64,000 nt of DNA. Source: Phocoena phocoena. Taxonomy: Eukaryota; Chordata; Mammalia; Artiodactyla; Phocoenidae. A model generated the notes under the pieces. It had not been told where the DNA came from. It ran no database searches and worked only from the letters and a program-made list of their open reading frames with translations. Shown piece after piece: positions 11,700 through 24,524 of the stretch (position 1 is its first letter; each line of letters opens with the position of its first letter). The DNA is taken from NCBI RefSeq assembly GCF_963924675.1, contig NC_089220.1, positions 159,315,270-159,379,269 of the forward strand, given 5' to 3'. The position numbers and the translations under genes were made by a program.

Positions 11700-12914
11700 C
11701 TTAAGAAATGGGAATGCGTAGTGTTAGAAATAACTGGTGATCAATCATCGTCATCACCATCTCAGGACCAGAGCGATGGCTCCTATCCTCTGCTTTTAAA
11801 TGTGAATGAAAACCGCCCCACTTTTCCCCTCCAACCAGCAGAGCCAGGAACTATGAAGAGCCCTGGGGTAGTATCCAGGGGGCCACCAGCCTCAGACCCC
11901 ACAAGGGGGAGGGCAGGGGCAGAAGGACCAGCTGGCACTGTCAGTCTGTCTCTACTCACCACCAACAAAGACCTTGGCAAGAGGGAAAGCCGCTCACTAA
12001 AGACAATTTGATACAGTTTTATAATTCCTGTTCGTGAATTTTGTGTTCCAAATATACAGTATACATGGCAAATGTGCACCACCACGCTTTTACTAAAAGC
12101 AGGGAAAGGACAAGGGAATGACTTCTTGCACACAAATGTGCTCTGGGGGGCAGCGAATTTAGGACAATTAAGTACTATTTAAATGAACTAAAATGTTCTG
12201 TATTTAGGGGGAAAAAAACCTCACATTTTCCACTGGGCCTATTTGTTCCGTGCCTAAATAAGGACAACATTTTAGGGATTTATTTCACGTGTAAGTATTT
12301 TGAAGGGAAGACTTCTGAACCTCACTGATCTAGCTCACTTGTCAGACAATCAATAAATAACACAGTGTTATACTGTGGAATCAAACATTTACTATTATTT
12401 GAAAAAGGTCTAAATAGCTACCATTTCCCTCTACTTTTTCTGATCAGCTACCGATCAACACAGACCAATATCTTAAAAAATATTTTGTATTTCAGAAGTT
12501 TATAGTATAGACCAAGTCCCAAACTGTCTGTGTTTAAGCTTCTCAGTAGGCAAATAACCACAAAATATTTTAGGAGGTGGACGGGGTGTCCTGGTTATTT
12601 TTCAATAAGGCTTCTCAAAAGCCTTTTCTTATGAGAGTACAGGGTACTAAATAGATTATATACAACATAAATACAAGTAACAGGTTCATAAAATATGAAA
12701 TATTTAGAAGTAAAAGTATCTACTGTCTGCAACTTATTCTCAAATGGTTCAGGAAAAAAATTATATAAGAAAGAAAAAATCATAAAGCAATTGTGGCAAA
12801 ATGTTAACTGCAGGTAAAGTTAGTTCTATTCCAACTTTTCTGTAAGTCTGAAATTGTTTACAAATAAAACACTAAGGAAAATGTATCAGCAGGTTTACCG
12901 CACAAAAGAAAAGT
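11700..12914. other. Unique sequence, no gene seen
   Basis: About 1.2 kb, AT-rich after 12000. Two frames of 96-116 codons on opposite strands at 11721-12133 overlap each other and have no known motif. Confidence 0.35.
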
Positions 12915-14470
12915 TATCTAGGCTGTGAACTCTTTCCTGCACGTTCTGCCTTTCCTCGCCTCTGATTCCCATCCCACAAGCTCCTTTCCTGCTCGGACTT
13001 CTAAGAAAGCAGGCTCTCCGCCCACTCCCCGCTGCAAGCCGCCTCCAAACATGGCCTCCACCTCCTCTCAACTGAAACCTTTCTCACCAAAGTCATCAAC
13101 GACCCTCATCCCCAAATCCACCAACACACTTGCTCTAACCAGACTGCAGCTTTTCTGGTAGAGATGTGGCTCCAACTACTGTTTCTGTGCTCAATCTCTC
13201 CATGCAGTTTTCTTCCTCTAACCCTTATACTTCCCTTGTATTTCATACGCCATGGACATTTTGCCCCATCTCCTGTCAATTCCCAGTGCTGTGCCTTGCA
13301 AAGGCTCCTGAGGCTCCCCAGGCTCAGTGGGAGGCGGTGTCTGCCCTGGCTGGAGGGTGGAGAGGAGCAGAGCATGCCTCCGGGAACCTGACACCCCTCC
13401 CTGCTCCACTGGGACTCTGACTTCTGGCTCTACAGGCTCTCTTTAGGGAAACTCACCTCCTCCTACAATTTCAACAACTTAGTTCCAATACCTGCCAAAT
13501 GTTCTCTTCAAGGCACGCTTCTCCACTGACTTCTAGACCTATGCTGCAAACCACTCAGGGGCAGTTCCACTTACTGCTCCATGGGCATGAACTCATCCAC
13601 CACCAAAACACACTCTTTTCTCCATAACCCCAAACTGAGTTAAATGGCACTGTTGGCTTTGTTGTCAAAGCACAAATTCTAAAATCTTCCCTGATCTCTA
13701 CTGTTACCTTACCTCTCACACAGCCAAATCTACAGTCAATTATCCTGTTTGTCTTTAGAAGCACCTTTCTCATTTCCATCATTACGTCCACCACCCTAAT
13801 TTAAGTCCTCATCATCTGTCACGTGGATACTGCAATACCCTCCCAACAATATCTCTGTACCTCTAGCCTCCTCCATCACCAAGTCTCCACACTGATTTAC
13901 TAGGACTATCCTTGAAAAATACAAATCTAACTTAATTTGTAAAAAAAAATTTTTTAAACATCTTTATTGGAGTATAATTGCTTTACATTGTTGTGTTAGT
14001 TGCTGCTGTATAACAAAGTGAACCAGCTATACATATACATATAACAAAAATATATTAAATGACGGGGAAAATAACACAAGCCCAGATCATGACCCCATCC
14101 CACAGTTCTCCAGTAGTTTCTCACCGTCTATCATCACCAGGCTGGCATCCCTCATTTTGGCCCCTCCCAACTTCACTGCTCATACCTTATGTTCCAAACA
14201 TGACAATATCTTCTGTTCCCCTAAACATCAACTTGTTTCACACCCTTGTATTTTGAATGGCTTTTCCTTGGCTGAAGAGTCCTTGTCCTTCAGGCAAACT
14301 CCTATTTACAGCCTGTTAAAACTATGTTCAAATGTCAAGTCCTGCAGGCAGACTTCCTAACTCCCACCAAAGCTCCTCCTATCCAGGCAATTTCTATGTG
14401 TCTCCGGTCACACTATATTTCACCATCTTTTAATTATAAAGCCATCTCTCTCCCCACACTATGAACCTGG
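12915..14470 (+). repeat. Old L2-type LINE, interrupted by an L1 3' end
   Basis: Pyrimidine-rich sequence with L2 ORF2-like order: 'ctcaccaaagtcatcaacga' and 'ccccaaatccaccaac' near 13085, 'tggatactgcaataccctcc' near 13827, 'tccttgaaaaatacaaatct' near 13908, then after the L1 fragment 'ttctccagtagtttctcacc' near 14105. Stops and indels are everywhere. The frames of 60-90 codons here are chance frames. Confidence 0.6.
13946..14055 (-). repeat. L1 3' end, very short 5'-truncated copy
   Basis: 'aacatctttattggagtata', 'attgctttacattgttgtgt' and 'tataacaaagtgaaccagct' are the reverse complement of the terminal L1 3' UTR. It sits inside the L2-like sequence. The duplication is obscured by A/T-rich ends. 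Confidence 0.8.
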
Positions 14471-14679
14471 TCATAACTGATGACTAATCAACTGTGAATT
14501 AATTTTATGTACCTTTAACAACTCACATTGCTTCTGCTTCCAAGTTCTAAGCTTAACATTTAAGGCTACCTACCATGCATTCCTTATTTATTCTACTACC
14601 TATGTATCTGTATCTTCCATTTCCACAAACGGATGTACTCTCCAAGAACCACCCCCAGGTGGTCAGCAAACGTTCTCCA

Positions 14680-14872
14680 TCAAGATCTAGATATTTTAGG
14701 CTTTATGGGCCACACGATCTTCATAGCAACTACTCACCTCGACATCACAGAGCAAAGGCAGCCAAAGACAAGATGTAAAGGGCGGGTGTGGCTTTGTTCC
14801 AGTAAGATTTTATTTATAAAACAGGCATCCAGCAGCACAGTTGGCCCTGCTCTAGACTGATTTTCGCCTCAG
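14680..14872 (-). repeat. Non-autonomous hAT-type DNA transposon relic
   Basis: 'tattttaggctttatgggcc', 'gcaactactcacctcgacat', 'gtaaagggcgggtgtggctt' and 'tccagtaagattttatttat' follow a common mammalian hAT-type MITE whose plus orientation begins with a CAGGGGTCGGCAAAC-like terminus. The terminal repeat at the right is degraded. Family name not assigned. Confidence 0.6.
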
Positions 14873-15516
14873 GTTTGTGCACACTTCTCCTCTGGCCTGG
14901 AAGGCCTGCCTGAGGTCTATTCTGTGTCCACCCTCTGACCTCAGAGACCTTACACGGTGTTCCTTCCTCTACGTTTCCACAGCACTTGACGGAAACTGCT
15001 CATCTGACGTTTAGCCTCTGCCATCCCGAATTCTTAATTCTCTCTGAACACCAGAGCCACTTCACCAGCTTACCACTGTAAACCCTCACAGGGCAACAGG
15101 CTCTGCCTTCAAGTTTGCAAACGTTCAACCCCAGCATATGACCCTACACACCAGGGGCGATACCGATGCTGCTGGTCAGGTAACCTGGTCATTAGCGCTT
15201 GTCGTGGAGGCTAGCTGACCTTTCCAGCTCATGGATTATGCCCGGGCACACTTTCATATTGCTTTATTCAGACTTTTAAACTGTTATTTTAAAACCTACT
15301 TTCTTTATAATTGTTTCACTGTTTAAAAACTTTTCTATCTAAAACTATAAATGGAAACTTTCCCTTTCATATATTCTCTTATAAGGCTGGGTATTCTCAG
15401 TATCTCAAACCCTAAAGCCAAGTTTGTTTTCCAGAGAAACACATTTTCTTTCTCTTTAATTTTACAGTGAGTCATTAACCGAAATTAACTTTATATAAAA
15501 GGCACCTACACTTTAA
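14873..15516. other. Mostly unique sequence
   Basis: The first 220 bp is pyrimidine-rich and loosely L2-like ('ggcctggaaggcctgcctga'). The rest is AT-rich. No gene seen. Confidence 0.35.
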
Positions 15517-15530
15517 AATGAGATACGACA

Positions 15531-15850
15531 GGACTTCCCTGGTGGTGGAGTGGTTAAGAATCCGCCTACCAATGCAGGGGACACGGGTTCGAGCCCTGGT
15601 CCAGGAAGATCCCACATGCCGCAGAGCAACTAAGCCCGTGTGCCACAACTACTGAGCCCACATGCCACAACTACTGAAGCCCGTGCTCCGCAAGAAGAGA
15701 AGCCACCGCAATGAGAAGCCCACACACCGCAACAAAGAGTAGTCCCCTCTCACCTCAACTAGAGAAAGCCCGCGCACAGCAACGAAGACCCAACGCAGCC
15801 ATACATACATACGTACACACATACATAAATAAATAAATTTTTAAAAATAG
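15531..15850 (+). repeat. CHR-family SINE, long type
   Basis: It starts 'ggacttccctggtggtggag', with B-box region 'gggttcgagccct', and ends in an ATAC/AAAT-rich tail expanded into (ATAC)n near 15799-15825. The duplication 'aatgagatacgaca' at 15517-15530 returns at 15851-15864 with one mismatch. Confidence 0.95.
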
Positions 15851-15864
15851 AATGAGATATGACA

Positions 15865-17170
15865 GATAAACTCCTATCAAGTTTCTGCTAATAAGCTACT
15901 GCTTTTTCCATTTAAAAGCTTAATTTTTAAGCTAAAGTCATATTCATACAGCACTAAAATAAAGAAAACAAGAAGCATACACAATGCAGATACACAGGAA
16001 AAGAAGCTCTGTGTAACCACCTAAGGCCACAAACACTTAACATCTGGAAAAGCTCTTACTCATCCTGTCACTCTCCCTTCCAAAGTGAAAGTCATTTCAA
16101 AAAAGACTGTTTCTGCTTCTCTGCTAACAATAGTCTAAAAGCCAACTTGTTCCTGAGTCACAATGGCTCCATTCTGCAACACGGTGGAACAGGCTGTGTT
16201 CAGAAGGAAGGGGCCCGACACCTGTCGGTGCTGCAGAACCCCACACCCCACACCACGACATTCCCTACAGGAGTGGCCAGGAGCACAAAGCCCATGTTTC
16301 AAAGCATGCGATTTTATGGAAAAGTGCTTTTTCTCAGACTATTTTATAATTGTAGCACTTGGAAATCAGAATTAACTTCCTATATTAAATTTCTACTGCT
16401 AGATTTTATGTCCCTTTAGTATAAGAACTTTTATGAAATTTTACATTTCAAGCAATTTCAGTTAGTCAAATTTTAACACAGCCCTTTCTTTAATTAAAAA
16501 AAGGGGGGTGTAAACAAGGACCACTTAATTTTAAATATTACTGTATTTTTATTCATCTAAAAAAGGGGTGGGATTTCCCTTCTCATCTTAAACATTTATC
16601 ATCCTCCAGTTTCTATTACAGGCCTACTCTCAAGTAAATAATCTAACGCATGTTATTCATTTCATTCTGGTTCTTTAAGAGACTCTGTATTTCCAGCACA
16701 TGGGACCTTGACAGGGAGGCGCTGCTAACAATATAGCATGAACTCTGGAGTAGCAACCACAATACTCTCAGCTGAAGAAAAAGCATACCATTCTTCAATG
16801 CCTCAAGCCCACAGCTATACAACAGAAATAAGAGCACCCATCCTTAAACAACTTCACAGAAACACAAACCAAAATCATGTGTAAAAAGAGATGTCTTGAC
16901 ATAGCAATGCTACATGAAAATCCAGACGTTTCAGCTGAACTAACTTGTAAGTTAGATGATCTCTCCAGCAGCATGATTAAAAGTGTTATTAACTAGCAAA
17001 CACCTGTTGTGTAATGTTGATCGGAAGTACAGTTGACTAGGGACTGGGCCCCGTGTGCTCAACTATGTGTCCCTTTGACTCTGGAACTTACTTCTGGCTC
17101 CATCATTTCTGCTGCTTAGCATCTCTGTTTCCAAGAGCTGGACATCTTTTCTGAGTTCTTTTTTTTTTTT
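15865..17170. other. Unique sequence, no gene seen
   Basis: About 1.3 kb of AT-rich single-copy sequence with frames no longer than 90 codons (16147-16419) and no recognised motif or repeat. Confidence 0.4.
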
Positions 17171-17174
17171 TTGA

Positions 17175-17340
17175 AAGTCCCAATGTAGCTAGTTACAGCA
17201 ATCCTATAAAGGTGGGTCTTTTGATCCCCATTTTGCCAATGGAAATGCAGAGGCCAAGAGAGACCTAAACAACTGGCCCAATATCTCAAAGCTAGAAACT
17301 GGCAGACCCAATACCCAAACCTAGCTCACCTGACCCCATA
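17175..17340 (+). repeat. MIR SINE
   Basis: 'tcctataaaggtgggtcttt', 'gatccccattttgccaatgg' and 'ccaagagagacctaaacaac' follow the MIR 3' half. Diverged. Confidence 0.7.
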
Positions 17341-17724
17341 ACTTATAAACCATTTTAATCTCCTACAGATATAAATCATATGTGAACTCAGCATACCGGA
17401 GAAGCATAAAGCTACCTCCTTACAGAGCTGCCTCTAGGGTGCAGTGAATAAGGATAATTGCCCAAGATTCTTTCTCTCTGTAGCCTAAGAAAATCCCAGA
17501 CCCAGGAAACGCAGTCACAGTCAGGAGTGGAGCTGGCAATTCCTCGGTACATTTGCCCAGTCCCTAAATCTACTACCTCAAAGGCCAGGCAAACGGTGCT
17601 TCATTCAAGCTCCTGGTGCCATGCTGCTCTGTGGTCAATTACATTCCCCTCCAGGACAGCCACGTGTTCATTTAAACAGTTAACTTATCATTATTTTGAC
17701 TGAAGAAAGGAGAGACGGTCTAGA

Positions 17725-18430
17725 TGTGTCCCAAGCGCTCTCTTCTCCACAGTTCCCTGAAGTTCACAGACCAACCACGCAGCTGCTCAAACCAGAACAC
17801 AGTTCCCTTGCCTCATGCATCCAATACGTGCTGCTAATGTTACTACCTCAATCTTACCGTCATCACCTCTCACCTGCACAACTCACCTCCACATCTCCAC
17901 TCTAGATTGTTCTAATCTACTCTTCAACTCTGACAAGTGTTCCTCCCACCTTCCCTCTCTTCTTAACCCCTCCCTGGCTTCTCACAGCTCTTAGTGTAAA
18001 CACCCCGAGAGGACTGCCACATCCTATCTGCTAGGCTTCGTCTGGCCCTGCCCACCTCTCAGGGCTCACCCTCCGTCACCTTCCCTCCCTCTCTTGTTTG
18101 CGCCACATGGGCTTCCTGTAGCTCCTGGACCGCAGGCAGCAGTCCACATGCTTTCCCCTCCAGTCAAAAGGCCCTGTACCACCACTGGTGCCCACCCATC
18201 CCTCAGATCTCAGCTCAGCCGTCTTGTCTGCAGTAAAATACACCCCCTGGTTCTCTGTTGCAGGCTCTCCCGAATGCCCCCGGCACTCATCACAGGGCTC
18301 TGATCTAACACCCACAACGCCTCCCGACTAAAAATAACACGGCAGCAGTAACAGCATCTGTTTTTGTTCACCATTTTAACCCAAAGCTTGGCATATAGTA
18401 AGTACCTCATAAATAGCTATTAGATGAATA
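17725..18430 (+). repeat. L2 LINE, 3' part
   Basis: A pyrimidine-rich body is followed by a typical L2 3' end: 'catatagtaagtacctcata' and 'aatagctattagatgaataa' at 18394-18430. Internal cues include 'tcttaacccctccctggctt' and 'atccctcagatctcagctca'. Decayed, no frame. Confidence 0.65.
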
Positions 18431-18909
18431 AAAGAATAACATATAATCAGAATGTGCTGACTCACGTACAGAAAGAGTGAGCCAATTTACGTTCCCACAG
18501 ACTGTGAAAGTGACTTTCCCCCCCTTCGCCACCAGGTACCAGGAAAGTTTTGATGTCCTGGTTAAGTGGCTGCCGCCAGGCTCAGGAGGGGCTGCGGTCC
18601 AGGACACAGTGTGTGATGCCGGTTCCCTCACAGCTGGCCACTGTCAGCACTTGACTTGTTGCCTTTCCTTAAATCTCAGTGAAGGATGTAATCTGAGGCT
18701 TGATTTCAGCCTGTTGTACCAAGACCTCTGACAGGCTCCTGCTGACACTACAGCTTACTCCTGGCAAATCCCAGAAGCTGATCTCAACTCCCTTGTAACC
18801 TATGTTATTTACATATATGCTTCCGAGGGACACAACTGATTTCCCTTATATACATACGTGGAGAACGTGTGTACCAATAAATATTGTCATATTTACACAC
18901 ACACATCAT

Positions 18910-19115
18910 TAACATTTATGGAACACTTATTATGTGCCAGGCAAAACACCAAAGGCTTTACATGCATTATTTCAGTTACTTCTTACCAGAAGGCTTTCAA
19001 GAACATTCTATCATCGTATCCATTTTAAAATGAGGAAACTGGAGGTTAGAAGGCTGGGTAACTCGCCCAGGCTACCACGCGTGAGTGGCAGAGTGGGCAT
19101 CTGTCTGCTGCAGAC
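18910..19115 (+). repeat. MIR SINE
   Basis: 'cacttattatgtgccaggca', 'ctttacatgcattatttcag', 'ccattttaaaatgaggaaac' and 'cgtgagtggcagagtgggc' follow nearly the whole MIR core. It is one of the best preserved MIR copies here. Confidence 0.85.
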
Positions 19116-19644
19116 CCGCCATCTCTTCCCCCAACTTCACTGGACTTCTGCCCAACTACAGCCAACCAGCAGGAGCTCAGCAGGAGCTTGAAAAGAAACA
19201 TGTTGTTTTGGCCTTTTTTTTTTTTAAGAGAAGAAAATACCATCTTTAGCTTAATTAGTCTTTCCATGCCAGGGCAGGCCCTGGCTACACATGGAGCTAG
19301 CACAGTGGGTTTATTTGGAGATCCATCTCCACCACGGAATGAACTCTCAGGCCAGACATAAACACATACAATCATATGCATCAAAGAAAGGGGGAAAAAA
19401 ACTACCAAGAGTAATACAATTTATTTTGTGAGTTTTTTGAAACTGGCTTTTTTGATTGCACCCTTGCCGGCCTGGATGGAAAACTATAACATGCACTTTG
19501 GAAGCAAGTACTTTAAGCACAGAGAAAACCACCACGTCCCTCCCTGGAAAAACGCCCTTGACGTACAAAGCCTGGCGCACAGCAACACCAGGGCCCTCTC
19601 TCTGCTCGCAGTTACACCTTGTCCACCTTTATCCCTGTCCACTT

Positions 19645-19960
19645 TAAGAAAAAGTTAGCTGTACTGAGGTAATCTGCATACAATTAAATGTATACCCATT
19701 GTGAGTGTACAATGAGTTTTGACAAATTTATACACTGTGTGACCACCAATATAATCAAGATACAGAGTATTTTCATAACCTCAAATGTGCTCATGTGCCC
19801 CCTTCCCAATCCACACACCTGCCTTCACCCCCCAACACAGGCAAGCGCTGATCTGCTTTGTCACTCACTGCAAACTGGATTCGTCTTTTGAAGACTTTCA
19901 CACAAACAGATGTAGAGAGTATTACTCTTGCCCACCCTTGACTTACACATCTTCTCCACT
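19645..19960 (-). repeat. Old L1M fragment
   Basis: 'actgaggtaatctgcataca', 'acaatgagttttgacaaatt', 'tgtgtgaccaccaatataat' and 'cattttcataacctca'-type cues match the reverse complement of an old L1M terminal region. Diverged. Confidence 0.6.
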
Positions 19961-20059
19961 GTGCACTGTTTTGTGAATGCTGGTATTTGATGGATTCCAG
20001 CTGTCCTGTCTGATGCAGGAGTGCTTTGTTCCAGTGATCCACGGGGTGGTGAGTGAGGC

Positions 20060-20465
20060 AGGTTCAAACCACACTCACACAGGCGTGCGTGTGCGTGCAA
20101 ACAGCCAAGCCCCAGCGCAGTGCCCAATATCCTGGGCCAGCTTAAGGGATCAAGCCCGGGAAGCCCTGGTTAAATGTGAAACCCAGGAGAGTTCCCTGTG
20201 ACACTGGCTGCTGCAAACTCAGATCCCAAGTCACGGCAGGTCCTCTGGTCCCTCTGGAGTTGCATTAAGCTTCGCTTTTGTCTCATTTAACATTTCAACC
20301 CCAGTTTTCCGTTTCCCTTCCTTCCCTTTTTATGATATCTTCCCACGTGTGTAGGTGTCAAACAGAAAAGGCATGCTTGTTTCTTTAGTGGACATGAGGG
20401 CGGGACGTGAAAACACGTGACAGCCCCCTCCTCCCTTGGAGGAGGGCTCCTCCCCACTCACTAAT
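20060..20465. other. Unique sequence with small palindromes
   Basis: No gene. A perfect 9-bp stem with a 3-nt loop lies at 20426-20446, preceded at 20406-20419 by an inverted ACGTG pair (see findings). Confidence 0.4.
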
Positions 20466-20469
20466 CCAT

Positions 20470-20640
20470 CCGAGGCAGCCGTGCTCACGTGGCTGCGCGT
20501 GAGACTCACCTGGGAAGCTTAAAAAATACTGACGCCGGCGTCCACACCAACAGCGCCCAATTCAACGGGTGTGAGATGGGCTTGGGCCCGGCAGACCGCA
20601 GAGCTGGTCAGGGAGGCTGCGGGGTGGCCAGAGGGAGCAG
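20470..20640 (+). repeat. hAT-type MITE relic (MER5-like)
   Basis: 'gcgcgtgagactcacctggg', 'aagcttaaaaaatactgacg' and 'ccaattcaacgggtgtgaga' followed by 'tgggcttgggccc' match the middle of MER5-like elements. Termini not resolved. Confidence 0.5.
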
Positions 20641-22235
20641 CGGGGCCCTGGGTCAGCCTCCCCGGGGCAGTGCACCGCCCCTGCCCCACCATGACACACC
20701 CAACAGGGGCCCAAGTCCCTCACCCTAAGATCTGAATGCTTCGGTGCACCCAAGTACCAACTGTGTCCCCGACAAAATTCATGGCCTGCTGCGTGCCCTC
20801 GTGCTGCAGCCTGAGCAGTGGATTTTTCCAGCGATGCTTAATAAAGCTGTGATGGGGTCTGTCGCATTTAATCACTAACACAAAGCCCAAGGTACTGAAG
20901 GGATCTGATTTCTGCTCCGCATAAGGCACAGATATACTTTTGAAGAGTGCACCAATGTATCTTAGAAACGGCTTCTGCGACTGTGGTTCCAGCTGTCTGG
21001 GTCGAGACAGGAAGCTCCAGAGGCACAATGGGTTCTCCTCAAATAAAGGAAGCACAAAGCCCACTGGTGACGCACAGACGGGTGGAAATCTGGCTTCTTC
21101 CTCAGAACAAAATTTTGAAGCCTTTTCTGTCAGAGTGCTTGTCCACGCAGAAACGGCAATTCAGAATATACCGCACCAGGGTGGAGCGTTTCCAGAAAGA
21201 CTTCTGGCCTCAACTTGACATTTTATTTTTGAGACAAAGAGTTCCAGGGAGATGGATACTGGCTTTAAAGTCAGTGAAACCACTGGTTCAGCATCACAGA
21301 ATTTCCAGATAACTAATGCTGTAATATAACATACTGTTAAAGAAATTTTAAGGTTGTTTTTTAAAAGGTACTACACACCATCCTGCCTTCCTAAGCAGAG
21401 TACCTGAAACAGCATTTTGCCTGTTCCCGGTGCCTGTCCACAGTCATCAGGATAAACCGCCAGCGACTGACCGTTAACGTTAACAGCGAGGCGGCTGCTG
21501 AGGCACGTTGGGCTCTTTGCACCAAGGTGACGTGGAGTTTGACGTGTGGAGTTTTTTCAGGCCTTGGTTTACTGCTCTATAGTTTTGCCATCTCCTGCTT
21601 CACCATCAGACTTCCCTAAGACCCTGCTGCCAACTGGGAAAGCAGGCAACACAGCATCTCTGCAGAGAAGGTTTCAGAGCAAAGGCCTCAGGGTTACTCA
21701 CCGTGTGCCACTGTGTGAGTGGGGTGTGTGTGCACGGGTGTGTGATGGGGCGGGAGAGGGGGAGGAGGGGCCAGTGTTTTAACTGAGCGAAGGTCTCTGA
21801 TGTGAGAAGACTGACTGGGCTTCTTGGGGCTTCTTGGCGCTGCTGGCTGACCCCAGGGCCGAGTCCTCCCAGGGGACAGCAGGACGCTACAGGCCCTCCC
21901 GGCACCTCTTGGCAGCATGAAGAAGGAAGTAACCTCCCAGAGGAGACCCAGGGTCAAGGTTGGCCATGGCACTGGCCGAGTTTGTTTTTAGTTTTTCTGC
22001 AAAAGCAACCCCTATAACTACTTAAACATTTACACAATACAGAAATGTAAAAATTTATAAAGTGGAAAGTCCTCTATTATAATGTTACACTCACTTCGCT
22101 CCCTTCACTACTGCTCTGAACTATCAAAACAAAAATTTTCCTAATCAAATCATTCGTTTCTCCCTCTGTGGTCTCACTGCACGTTCACCCTACACAATGT
22201 TATAAACAAACCCTGGACAATTCTTACCTTACTGT
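20641..22235. other. Unique sequence, no gene seen
   Basis: GC-rich frames of 60-120 codons overlap on both strands (for example plus 20947-21312, minus 21606-21905) without any domain. A perfect 12-bp palindrome is at 21473-21484. A GT-rich, then G-rich tract lies at 21712-21775. No repeat recognised. Confidence 0.35.
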
Positions 22236-22239
22236 TCTT

Positions 22240-22560
22240 CAGTGAGCCCTTCTTACTTATTTTGGATACACTTTCGTATCAGTACTTATAAAACTCATTT
22301 TAAGCCAAATACAGTATCTCATTCTAGGAATGTACCATAACTTATTTAACCAATCTCCAATAAACAGTTGCTTTATTATAAACAATGCTGTGATGAACAC
22401 CCTAGACCTTTGCAAATGTATACAAGTATTTCCAGGATAAATGCCTTTGAATGGAAATTCCTCAGTCATAGGGCACAAGTAAATTTAAACAGATATTGCC
22501 CAGTTGCCTTCCAATCAGGTTGTACCGATTTACAGAACAACTTTTAATCTAATATGATAC
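22240..22560 (-). repeat. Old L1 ORF2 fragment
   Basis: The minus strand reads 'attgtttataataaagcaac' and 'ggttaaataagttatggtac', the decayed C-terminal ORF2 region of an ancient L1. The 73-codon minus frame at 22257-22478 falls inside it and is not a host gene. Confidence 0.65.
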
Positions 22561-23334
22561 CAATGTGATAATCTTTAGGCCCATCCAAGGTTCCTGGCCA
22601 AAATGGGAGAAAACAAAGAGTAAGTCAAATAAATGGGAACTGCAATCCCAAAGCCCATCCTATTTGGAGGGAGCCCCCTCTCACGGGGGCCTGCAATCTC
22701 CGGAGCAGAGGATCAGCGTGTGCCTCCCGGGCGCCCAGGCCACACACGTGACTGCACACGTGCGGAGTGAAAGCAGGGCACCCACACTACTCCTGGAGCA
22801 CAGCACACAGCATCAGGACCCCTGCAGAACCAGAAAAAACCCTGGAGGCTGAGGTCCCGGCCAGTTTACGGGGCTGGGAAGAAATCATGGTTCTCTTTGT
22901 TTGTTTTTAGAACCAATGCTGTACCTGACATTTTTACTAACACTTTCCTAGCTCGTGTAGCTGGAGGACAAAGTGGATTAGACATTTCTCTAGAACTGTA
23001 CCTAAAAGGAGATAGGTTATCAGCAAAGGAAATTTCTACAATCACACAATGCATGAGTTTCAAAGCATGAATTCTGTAACCTCTATGCATCTACTCAGGC
23101 ACATTTTGGGACATACACCTTGGTTCTCAACACTCCTGAGAGTTTTGCAAGACCAGGCTCTGGTCACACACCTTGAGCGCTGGGGGGCCCTGGGCCAGCG
23201 CTCACTAATAGCAGACGTACCTCCTCAAGACGATGCTATGAGCATCGGATGAGAGGGCAAGTGAGAAAACGCTCCGTAAGCCACAAAGCACTGTGGAAAT
23301 GCGAGGGGCTATTTACCACAATTATAACAGAGTA
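22561..23334. other. Unique sequence, no gene seen
   Basis: No repeat or exon recognised. Frames of 67-95 codons without motif. Confidence 0.35.
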
Positions 23335-23530
23335 ACTAACATTTGAGAGCTTATGGTGGGGCTCTACATGAATTAACCTGTCCAACACTCACAGCTGCTC
23401 TGAAGGAGGCGGTGGGGGGGTGGGGGGGTGTTTACTACCCACGCTGGGAGGGTCAGGATGTGGAGGGAGCCCGGGAAGTCTGACTGCAGGGCCAAGCCCA
23501 CACTCTGCTCCGCCACCTTGTTCCAGGCAT
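23335..23530 (+). repeat. MIR SINE with inserted G-run
   Basis: 'taactaacatttgagagctt' and 'ctacatgaattaacctgtcc' follow MIR. Where MIR normally has a short gap there is a G-rich run at 23411-23431 before 'tttactacccacgctgggag'. Confidence 0.55.
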
Positions 23531-24524
23531 GTTCCCGGAACAAGGGTCACCTCCCCTGCCTCGGTTTCCTCATCTCCACGCTGAACGGGGACTTAGGGGC
23601 CATATGAAGGGCTCTTCTCTAACCATCATGTCCTACTACGTGAGTTCTATTAGGTGATCAGAAAAGCAACCTTTGGATAAATACAGTCTTACTGAAGTTC
23701 AGAAAAAGCAAATGTGAGAATTTTCAAAAGAGTACGTCTATGAACGAGTGCTGCTGTTTTTAATCATTTGCCTGAGCTGGCCATGGCCAGTACTCCAGGA
23801 ATTCAGGCAGGCCAAAGTTCTTCTTGGACAAAAGGTTTCCTTGCATGGTTCTCCAAAAGGACTCGGGCGTCGAAACCACGCTGAGACGTCTGCCACCATC
23901 CAACACACTCGGGGGAAATCTCCTTCATAAAACCTTGGTTTGTACCAAAATAACCCGCTGCTTGTAACCAGCCCCCTCAGGATACATACCCCCTCCCCCA
24001 AAAGCCTCTTTTGGTAGAAAATGATTAAGTAAATGAAAGACTATAGAAAGCCGAACTGAATGAAAGACAAACATCACGCCACCAAAGCAGCACCGAGGAG
24101 GGCCAGACTTACTTTAGGAGACTGAGGCAGGTGGGGGGTTCAGCATACAAAGCAGGCTGGAAACAGAGGTTCACAGATCAAGCGGTTGTTCGTCCCCATT
24201 AATTAAAGCAGTAACTGCAGATGACTTAGCACCACCTAACAACATGTGAAGTCAGTTTCAAAGACTGCAATTAGATGAAAGTAGATACTACTTTATTGTG
24301 CTTTTAGAGAAAAATTTTTATAAGGGCCTTTACTCTAGCTAGACATTAAATGAGTCAGCATTCGTTACCAGATAAAGTAAATGGGAAAAAAGATATGCAA
24401 AAGATAAACCAGTATCTTCAGGCTTAACTAGATGGTAAAAGTATTCTGTTTTGAATGGAAAAATTCTCTCTGAACCCTTTAGCTCTTAAGTGGAAAAAAC
24501 AAAAACAAAAAAAAAAAGCCTTGC
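23531..24524. other. Unique sequence, no gene seen
   Basis: Single-copy, AT-rich toward the end, finishing in an A-rich stretch at 24492-24518 that directly precedes the inverted-duplication arm. Confidence 0.4.

Noticed and set aside
15799..15840. Regular spaced repeats resembling an array
   Set aside because: This is the expanded ATAC/AAAT tail of a CHR SINE. No CRISPR-like repeat-spacer pattern exists in the window.
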